Assembly (NCBI GenBank): GCA_037444185.1
Contig: JBBIMW010000031.1
Coordinates: forward strand, 1 to 28,816
DNA: 28,816 nucleotides
Direction of reading: 5' to 3'
Source: JAILZP01 sp037444185
GTDB taxonomy: Bacteria; Bacillota; Desulfotomaculia; Desulfotomaculales; Desulfocucumaceae
The notes under the pieces were generated by a model. It did no database searches, was not told where the DNA came from, and saw only the letters and a program-made list of their open reading frames with translations. The first letter of the stretch is position 1. Every line of letters begins with the position of its first letter. Below, one piece after another: positions 23,332 through 28,816 of the stretch. The translations under genes were made by a program, and so were the position numbers.

Positions 23332-24021
23332 TTGAGAAGTAGATTAATATATATTGTTCTTTTTTTGGCGGTAATGGCTGGAATTATGGGGCCGGTGATT
23401 TATTCCGGCAAATTGAAGGAACGCAGCCAGGTGGGTGAAGGCCCGGCAGCCGGTGAAGCGTACAAATCCCGGACTGAGGCGGAAACGCCGCCGGAAAGTG
23501 CGGCCGGGGGCGGAACCGTATCTGACCGGCCCTCCGGCCTCCGGGAGGACAACGGCCCTCCGGGCGGCGCCGGAGCCGGCCGGGAGGACAGCCCCGCCGG
23601 CTCCGCCGGACAGGCCGGCGGACCCCCGCCGGAACAGAAACCGGATTCATCGCCGCCCGTCGGCGCGAAGGCCGGCGGTTTCGCCGTAAGCATTGCGGTG
23701 ATGGGCATGGATGACAAACTGCTATTCGGTCCCAGGGAAGTCGCCTTGACCGGAAAAAACGGCTGGGGCACGACGGCCCTGGGGGCCCTTCACGCCACCG
23801 GACTCCCCTATACCGTATCCTCCCGCTGGCCCGGTTTTGTAGAGGCCGTTGCCGGGCAGCACAACAAGGGCCAGTCTGGCTGGATGTATAAAGTCAATGA
23901 TGAAATCCCGCTGGTGGCCGCCGGTCAAAAGCCGGTCAAGGACGGGGACAGGGTAATCTGGTGGTACAGTAAAAGCATGGGGGCTCCCGTTCCGGACTGG
24001 AATGAACTGAACAAGCGCTGA
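23332..24021 (+). CDS. Membrane-anchored DUF4430 protein, putative corrinoid relay
   Basis: A 229-residue protein. Residues 4-26 form an N-terminal membrane helix or signal (LIYIVLFLAVMAGIMGPVIY) with no lipobox Cys. A low-complexity Pro/Gly/Glu linker (about 30-115) leads to one DUF4430 domain (about 118-215). That domain is closely paralogous to the one in the preceding SLH protein: TALGALHATGL, GWMYKVND and DGDRVIWWYS are shared. The start is TTG 23332, six bases after AAAGGAGTG; upstream frames run into the repeat element. Between a wall-bound paralogue and ECF transporter genes, it plausibly passes ligand to the membrane. That role is inference. Confidence 0.82.
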   Translation: MRSRLIYIVLFLAVMAGIMGPVIYSGKLKERSQVGEGPAAGEAYKSRTEAETPPESAAGGGTVSDRPSGLREDNGPPGGAGAGREDSPAGSAGQAGGPPPEQKPDSSPPVGAKAGGFAVSIAVMGMDDKLLFGPREVALTGKNGWGTTALGALHATGLPYTVSSRWPGFVEAVAGQHNKGQSGWMYKVNDEIPLVAAGQKPVKDGDRVIWWYSKSMGAPVPDWNELNKR

Positions 24022-24109
24022 AAAACCGCCCGGAATGGACGCCGGATGTCGCTTGTCCGGAGAGTCGAACTCCGGCTGCTGAATTTCTTTAAGGAAGGGG
24101 TGTGATTTT

Positions 24110-25039
24110 TTGCTGGATAAGCTTTTCTATAGTGAAAAAGGGTCGTTTTTGCAGGCCCTTCACCCTCTGGCGGCGCTGGTATATTTGGGTACGTTTCTGG
24201 CGCTGGCGCTGGCCTTTACCCACCCCTTGTATTTATTGGGAATACTTATTGTTTTGATCCTGGCCCTTTGGCTGGCGGAAGGTTTGGAAGCCTGGGAGGG
24301 CTGCTTGAAAGCCGCCCTGCTGATGATGTTGCTGGTCATGATCATCAACCCGCTGGTGGTGCGGGCCGGAGATACGGTTATTTGGCACGGGCCGGGGATT
24401 CCCGTATTTGGGCGGCTGACCGTGTCCCTGGAGGCTCTATGCTATGGTGCAGTCATGAGCGTCAGGCTGCTGGACATAATCAGCGTGTTTTGCCTGTACA
24501 ATCTGACCGTTCATCCGGACAGGGCACTGAATCTGTTTTCCCGCTTCGCCGGCAAGTCAGTGTTGGTAATATCCCTGGCCACCAAAATACTTCCCGCCAT
24601 GGCCTGGGATCTGGAGAGAATACGGTCGGTGCAGCAGGTGCGCGGAGTAGACTTCGGCAAAGGGACATTTAAAGAAAAAATCAAAAAATATTCATCCGTA
24701 GTGAATATTTTACTGCTGTCATCCCTGGAAAGCTCAATGGAGACGGCCGAGTCAATGCAGGCCAGGGCCTTCGGCAGCGGCCCCCGTACCTGCTACAGCC
24801 GGAGCCTGTGGCGGCCCAGGGACACGCTGGTTGTTTCCTGCTGCGCCGCTGCGCTGGCAGCGGCCCTTTGGGGCCTGTTGCACGGATTTGGGCGCTACAC
24901 TTTCTATCCGCAGCTGGATTATTTAATCGACGGTTCCGGGACGGTGGCGGTGTTGCTGGCCGTTATGTCCAGCCTGTCCGTTCCGGTGATTGCCGGTTGG
25001 GGTTGGAGGCGCTGGCATTGTTTAAAATCGAAAATCTGA
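24110..25039 (+). CDS. ecfT: ECF transporter transmembrane component EcfT (CbiQ family)
   Basis: A 309-residue integral membrane scaffold that couples the ATPase to the substrate-binding S component. The two cytoplasmic coupling-helix motifs are recognisable as QQVRGVDF near residue 175 and MQARAFGSG near residue 217, each with the expected Ala-Arg or Arg-Gly core. Several hydrophobic helices lie in the first 150 residues and two near the C-terminus. The start is TTG 24110 behind AAGGAAGGGGTG. Its last 22 bases overlap the ATPase gene. Confidence 0.9.
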   Translation: MLDKLFYSEKGSFLQALHPLAALVYLGTFLALALAFTHPLYLLGILIVLILALWLAEGLEAWEGCLKAALLMMLLVMIINPLVVRAGDTVIWHGPGIPVFGRLTVSLEALCYGAVMSVRLLDIISVFCLYNLTVHPDRALNLFSRFAGKSVLVISLATKILPAMAWDLERIRSVQQVRGVDFGKGTFKEKIKKYSSVVNILLLSSLESSMETAESMQARAFGSGPRTCYSRSLWRPRDTLVVSCCAAALAAALWGLLHGFGRYTFYPQLDYLIDGSGTVAVLLAVMSSLSVPVIAGWGWRRWHCLKSKI

Positions 25040-26703
25040 AATATTATTATCCCGGCAGCGAAAGGCCCGCCCTGGACGGCATCAGCCTGGAAATAGGGGA
25101 GGGGGAGTTTGTGCTGGTGTCCGGCGCCTCCGGTTCGGGCAAGTCTTCCCTGGCCCGGGTGCTGGCGGGGCTGATTCCGGATTTTTACGGCGGACGGTTC
25201 GGCGGCGGGGTGTATTTTCAGGGACGGGATATACGGGCCATGGACCGGCGCAAACTGGCCCGGCAGGTGGGCATGGTTTTCCAGGATCCGGAAAAGCAGC
25301 TGGTGATGACCGGTGTGGAGGCCGAGATGGCCTTCGGGCTGGAGAACCTGGGACTTACCCAAAAAGAGATGTTCCGCCGGGTGGCGGAGGTGATGAGCTT
25401 TCTGGGACTGACGGAGCTGAGGCACCGGTTTACCGCCGGCTTGTCCGGCGGGCAGAAGCAAAAGCTGGTTTTGGCCGCCGTGCTGGCCATGCAGCCGCAG
25501 ACGCTGATTCTGGACGAGCCCACATCGCAGCTGGACCCGGTGGCGGCGGAGGATTTTTTTAACTTGGTCAAGCGGCTGAACGAAGAGACGGGCTTTACCG
25601 TGGTATTGACGGAGCAAAGGCTGGAAAGGTGTTTTCATCTGGCCGACCGGGTGATCATCATGGAGGAGGGCCGGGTGGCCGTGGACGGCTCCCCGGAGCA
25701 GGCCGCCCGCTGGGCGGCCGGAAGCGGAAAGCCCTTGGTTCCCCCCGTGGCCAGGTTTTTTTCAGCATTGGGAGTTCCCTCTCCTCCGGTGACCGTAAAG
25801 GGGGGCAGGCGGCTGCTGATGCGTTCCCTCGGCGGGCGGGCCCTTTGGGGCGGGCCGGGACCTGGGGGCCCTCCGGCCTCTTCTTCAAAGGCCCGGGCGC
25901 CGGTGCTGGAGGTGAAGGATCTGTGGTTCACATATCCCGGCGGCGGGGAGGCGCTGCAGGATATAAACATTATGGTGGGCGCCGGAGAGTTTGTGGCCGT
26001 ACTGGGGGAGAACGGCGCCGGCAAGTCCACGCTGCTGAAGGTTGTGGCGGGACTTTTACGGCCGGGACGGGGCAGGGTGTTGATGATGGATGGCGGCCGT
26101 CTGACTGAAAAAAGGGGGCGGTATCCCGGCCGGCGGGTGGCCTATCTTTCCCAGAACCCCAACGACTACCTATTTCAGGACACCGTGGAAGAGGAACTGC
26201 TGTTCACGCTGAAAAATTTCGGCATGGAGGATGGCGGCATTGTCGGCGAGCTGCTTGAAGACCTGCAATTGGGCCGCCACCGGTGGGCGAACCCCCGGGA
26301 TTTGAGCAGCGGCGAGAGACAGAGGGTGGCCCTGGCCTCGGTGCTGGTGACCGGGCCGGATTTACTTTTGCTGGACGAGCCCACCCGGGGACTGGACTAT
26401 GGTCTGAAGGCCGGGCTGGGAGGTTTTTTGTCTCGGCGGGCGGAATCGGGAACCAGCGTGGTGCTGGTCACCCACGATGTGGAATTTGCCGCCGAGTACG
26501 CCACCCGGGTAATAATGATGTTTGCCGGCCGGGTGGTCAGCGATGGATCCCCGCATGAAGTTCTGGGGCGGTCTTTTTTTTACTCCACCCAGATAGGCAA
26601 GCTGTGCAGGGGTTTTTGCGACGGAATACTGACTTTCAGCGAAGCCGTGGAAAGGATCGGACCGCTGTTTTTCAAAAAAAAGCTGTCCGGGTCCAGCCAC
26701 TGA
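25018..26703 (+). CDS. ecfA: Fused double ATPase of an ECF transporter (EcfA-EcfA')
   Basis: A 561-residue protein with two ABC ATPase domains joined by a flexible linker (about 225-295). Domain 1 has Walker A GASGSGKSS near residue 36, a Q-loop (VFQDPEKQ), signature LSGGQKQ near 142 and Walker B LILDEPTSQLD near 163. Its switch position reads LTEQRLE, so the usual H-loop His is Gln. Domain 2 has GENGAGKST near 331, LSSGERQR near 429, LLLLDEPTRGLD near 450 and a normal LVTHD near 484. ECF transporters usually use two separate ATPases; here one chain supplies both. The start is TTG 25018, eight bases after GGAGG, inside the end of ecfT. Confidence 0.92.
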   Translation: MFKIENLKYYYPGSERPALDGISLEIGEGEFVLVSGASGSGKSSLARVLAGLIPDFYGGRFGGGVYFQGRDIRAMDRRKLARQVGMVFQDPEKQLVMTGVEAEMAFGLENLGLTQKEMFRRVAEVMSFLGLTELRHRFTAGLSGGQKQKLVLAAVLAMQPQTLILDEPTSQLDPVAAEDFFNLVKRLNEETGFTVVLTEQRLERCFHLADRVIIMEEGRVAVDGSPEQAARWAAGSGKPLVPPVARFFSALGVPSPPVTVKGGRRLLMRSLGGRALWGGPGPGGPPASSSKARAPVLEVKDLWFTYPGGGEALQDINIMVGAGEFVAVLGENGAGKSTLLKVVAGLLRPGRGRVLMMDGGRLTEKRGRYPGRRVAYLSQNPNDYLFQDTVEEELLFTLKNFGMEDGGIVGELLEDLQLGRHRWANPRDLSSGERQRVALASVLVTGPDLLLLDEPTRGLDYGLKAGLGGFLSRRAESGTSVVLVTHDVEFAAEYATRVIMMFAGRVVSDGSPHEVLGRSFFYSTQIGKLCRGFCDGILTFSEAVERIGPLFFKKKLSGSSH

Positions 26704-26718
26704 AATGGGGGATGGGTT

Positions 26719-27438
26719 TTGTCCAAGGGTATTTCCGGTGCAAACAGAATGCTTTCAATACTTTTAACAGTTGTTGTTTTTGGACTGCTGCTGGCCGGCG
26801 TCAATCAGGACAATATGGTGGCCAGGCAGGGCTGGGGATTGCTGTCGGCGGAGATTTTGCTGGCGGCCCTGGCCTTGTTCTATTTGGGATTTGAGCGGGG
26901 CGGGGTTTCACCCCGGGAGGTGGCCCTCATCGCCGTGCTGGCCGCCGCCGCCGCAGTGAGCCGCATTCCCTTCGCTGCCCTGCCCAATGTGCAGCCCACC
27001 ACTTTTATGGTGATTGTTTCCGGTTTTGTTTTCGGACCCCGGGCCGGGTTCATGGTGGGGTCCACGGCGGCCCTGGTCTCCAATTTTTTTCTGGGGCATG
27101 GTCCCTGGACGCCATGGCAGATGTTCGCCTGGGGAATGGCCGGGGCTTCGGCCGGCTCGCTCAAAATAATCTGTCCCGGCATTGGCTCCGGAGGCATGGT
27201 GGTTTTCTGTTCTATTTGGGGCTATCTTTTCGGCTGGATTATGAATCTGTGGTTTTGGACCGCCTTCGTCCAGCCTCTCAACTGGCAGTCCTTTTTGGCC
27301 GCCTGTGCCGCCAGTTTTTGGCTGGACACCTTCCACGCCGCGGGCAACGCCGCTTTTTGCCTGTTTTTTGGGGCCGGTTTCGCCAAAATTTTAAATCGCT
27401 TCCGGAGAAAGATGAAGACCGTATCCATATCCCTGTGA
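26719..27438 (+). CDS. ECF transporter S component, predicted corrinoid-specific
   Basis: A 239-residue membrane protein with about six to seven helices. From about residue 65 it has the S-component look: EVALIAVLAAAAAVSRIPF, a conserved PNVQPTTFMV stretch near residue 90, and GPRAGFMVGSTAALVSNFF. The C-terminus is basic. S components bind the vitamin with high affinity and dock on EcfT. Specificity cannot be read from motifs alone; the upstream B12 riboswitch and the toroid/DUF4430 proteins argue for cobalamin or precursors, perhaps a CbrT-like protein. The start is TTG 26719 behind GGGGGATGGG; ATG 26749 is an alternative. Confidence 0.82.
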   Translation: MSKGISGANRMLSILLTVVVFGLLLAGVNQDNMVARQGWGLLSAEILLAALALFYLGFERGGVSPREVALIAVLAAAAAVSRIPFAALPNVQPTTFMVIVSGFVFGPRAGFMVGSTAALVSNFFLGHGPWTPWQMFAWGMAGASAGSLKIICPGIGSGGMVVFCSIWGYLFGWIMNLWFWTAFVQPLNWQSFLAACAASFWLDTFHAAGNAAFCLFFGAGFAKILNRFRRKMKTVSISL

Positions 27439-27637
27439 TTCGGCCGGTGACGGCGTATTGCTTTTCAACCGCGACGAAGAATAAGTATTGCGCTTTTTAT
27501 GGAAATTAATAAAGGAATTTCGAAAAAAATATAGAATAAATAAATTAATTACGTGCCACGAAGGCATTGCGCCGGGTAGGGCGTTTATTGCCGGTTTGAC
27601 GGAAGCTTTTAAAACAAAAAAAGTGTAAAACAAAAAG

Positions 27638-27684
27638 GCCATGAAGGTCCTCAGGGAAGACAGGGATCCTTCATGGCTTTTTTT
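27638..27684. terminator. Strong intrinsic terminator before the ABC permease genes
   Basis: GCCATGAAGG (27638-27647) pairs with CCTTCATGGC (27668-27677), then TTTTTTT; A residues before the stem make it work in both directions. It lies 200 bases after the ECF operon and 65 bases before the next gene. It could therefore end the ECF operon or act as an attenuator of the downstream operon. The AT-rich sequence 27439-27637 shows no gene and no riboswitch I recognise. Confidence 0.88.
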
Positions 27685-27749
27685 GCGAAACTGTCCTGGA
27701 TGGCCGGCTGTGTATAGTGTCCGTCAATCAAAGCTTTTTTGGGGAAGTG

Positions 27750-28694
27750 GTGTCCATAATACGCTATTTGCTTTTCCGCCTGCTGTATCTTTTTCCGGTA
27801 ATGCTGGGGGTCTCCATCATCACCTTTGGACTGATCAACCTGGCGCCGGGGGATCCGGCGGAAATAATACTGCGGGCCGGCGGGGGGGACCCTTCCCGGG
27901 AGGCCCTGGATGCCCTGCGGGAAGAGTTGGGACTTAATGATCCTGTTTACATTCGCTATGGACGTTGGTTGTGGGACGCTCTGCATCTTGATCTGGGCAG
28001 TTCTTTCCGCACAGGCCGGCCGGTGGCCGAAGAGATATTGCACCGCTTCCCGGCCACCCTGGAGCTGGCCTGCGCAGCCCTGGCCCTGGTGGTACTGTTC
28101 GCCCTGCCCCTCGGTGTGCTGGCGGCCCTTTACCGCCATGGGCCGATTGATCACTTGATCCGTTTGGGCGCCCTGGCCGGGGCCTCCATGCCCGGTTTCT
28201 GGATTGGCCTTTTGCTCATTTATTTATTCGCCGTCAAGCTTCGCCTGCTGCCGGTAATGGGCCGGGGGGAGGCGGAACATCTGATCCTGCCGGCGGTCAC
28301 CCTGGCCTCCGGCATGGCGGCAACCTACGCCCGGCTGTTGAGGGCCAGCATGCTGGAGGTTTTGGGGCAGGACTTTATCAGGGTGGCCAGGGCCAAGGGC
28401 CTGGCGGAAAAATGGGTGATCGGCCGGCATGCCCTGAAAAACGCCCTTCTGCCCGTGGTCACCATGCTGGGAATATCCTTCGGCCACCTCCTGGGCGGAA
28501 CGGTGATCGTGGAAAGTATTTTCGCCTGGCCGGGGGTGGGGAAGTTTTGCCTGGACGCCATTTTCAACCGCGATTATCCGGTAATACAGGGCTATGCCCT
28601 GTTCATGGCGGTGATCTTTGTGACCGTCAATCTGGCGGTGGATGTTTCCTATCGCTTTATTGACCCGCGGGTGCGCCTGTCCGGCAGGATGTAG
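27750..28694 (+). CDS. ABC transporter permease, NikB/DppB family
   Basis: A permease of about 314 residues in the nickel/peptide/opine (binding-protein-dependent) family with six helices. It begins IIRYLLFRLLYLFPVMLG and has the characteristic NLAPGDPAEI. The EAA-type loop ARAKGLAEKWVIGRHALKNALLPV interacts with the ATPase. The C-terminus SYRFIDPRVRL is typical. I prefer GTG 27750 because it gives the family N-terminus and has GGGG five bases upstream; GTG 27717 would add 11 residues. Substrate (nickel, peptide or other) cannot be settled without the binding protein. Nearness to a corrinoid system is suggestive of metal uptake but not proof. Confidence 0.85.
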   Translation: MSIIRYLLFRLLYLFPVMLGVSIITFGLINLAPGDPAEIILRAGGGDPSREALDALREELGLNDPVYIRYGRWLWDALHLDLGSSFRTGRPVAEEILHRFPATLELACAALALVVLFALPLGVLAALYRHGPIDHLIRLGALAGASMPGFWIGLLLIYLFAVKLRLLPVMGRGEAEHLILPAVTLASGMAATYARLLRASMLEVLGQDFIRVARAKGLAEKWVIGRHALKNALLPVVTMLGISFGHLLGGTVIVESIFAWPGVGKFCLDAIFNRDYPVIQGYALFMAVIFVTVNLAVDVSYRFIDPRVRLSGRM

Positions 28695-28706
28695 GGAGGT
28701 TTTCGC

Positions 28707-28816
28707 GTGGGCCGTGTGACGGGCCGGGAGGCCGAAAAAGACAGATTCAATGCGCCGGCCCCGCCGGTGTGGCTGGGGCGGGTTTACGTTGAGCGCATCA
28801 AAACCAGCCGTAAGAT
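28707..28816 (+). CDS. Start of a second ABC permease gene (NikC/DppC type), partial
   Basis: Open from GTG 28707 to the window end (36 codons), with GGGAGG upstream and 12 bases after the NikB-like gene. The N-terminal tail is hydrophilic (VWLGRVYVERIKTSRK), as in NikC/DppC proteins before their first helix. Identification rests mainly on position after a NikB-type gene, since no helix is reached. Confidence 0.55.
   Translation, partial: MGRVTGREAEKDRFNAPAPPVWLGRVYVERIKTSRK

Noticed and set aside
24057..24075. Terminator between the DUF4430 gene and ecfT
   Set aside because: CCGGAG/CTCCGG forms only a six-pair stem and no T-run follows; the genes are probably co-transcribed.
27439..27637. 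NiCo or cobalamin riboswitch before the NikB-type gene
   Set aside because: No consensus blocks of either class are found in this AT-rich stretch.
1..28816. CRISPR arrays, tRNA or rRNA genes, transposase genes
   Set aside because: No regularly spaced repeats, tRNA-like cloverleaf, rRNA sequence or transposase frame was seen on either strand.

Overview
The window looks like a chromosome segment from an anaerobic, Gram-positive but GC-rich member of the Clostridia, most like the Desulfotomaculum/Pelotomaculum group. The reasons are: the Firmicutes-type block ylxM-ffh-rpsP-khpA-ylqD-rimM-trmD, strong GGAGG ribosome binding sites, frequent TTG starts, S-layer-homology (SLH) anchoring, a cobalamin riboswitch and an energy-coupling factor (ECF) transporter. 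Species assignment is inference. All confident genes lie on the plus strand except one CBS-domain gene.

Layout. (1) 1-2741: leucyl-tRNA synthetase (leuS), preceded by a 15-bp inverted repeat and closed by a bidirectional terminator. (2) 2814-4047: two paralogous CBS-pair proteins transcribed divergently. (3) 4048-4640: a gene-poor stretch with two inverted copies of a structured element, each behind its own outward promoter and each ending in a terminator-like hairpin. The right copy forms the leader of an SLC13/DASS-type permease (4641-6068). (4) 6149-14438: a Mrp-type cation/proton antiporter operon in the order E-F-G-(DUF4040+MbhE-like)-B-C-D-D'-small protein-D'', ending with a universal stress protein and a strong terminator. 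The order matches the sodium-pumping half of archaeal Mbh/Mrp complexes. (5) 14550-18849: the signal recognition particle, ribosomal protein S16 and tRNA/ribosome maturation operon. It lacks rplS after trmD and is followed by an orphan MntA-like nucleotidyltransferase. (6) 19357-27438: a cobalamin riboswitch with terminator, a 1170-residue SLH-anchored protein (alpha/alpha toroid plus DUF4430), a second membrane-anchored DUF4430 protein, and a complete ECF transporter (EcfT, a fused double ATPase EcfA, and an S component). (7) 27638-28816: a terminator, then two permease genes of a NikBC/DppBC-type ABC importer, the second cut by the window end.

The most interesting part is region 6. The toroid plus DUF4430 pairing is the domain layout of vertebrate intrinsic factor and transcobalamin. 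Here it is exported, tethered to the cell wall, controlled by a B12 riboswitch and followed by an ECF importer. I infer a corrinoid capture-and-relay system: wall-bound binder, membrane-bound DUF4430 protein, S component, ATP-driven uptake. The second candidate novelty is the pair of divergent structured RNA elements at 4083-4391. A third observation is a dispersed palindromic repeat (80 bp at 16719-16798, half copy at 23257-23305).
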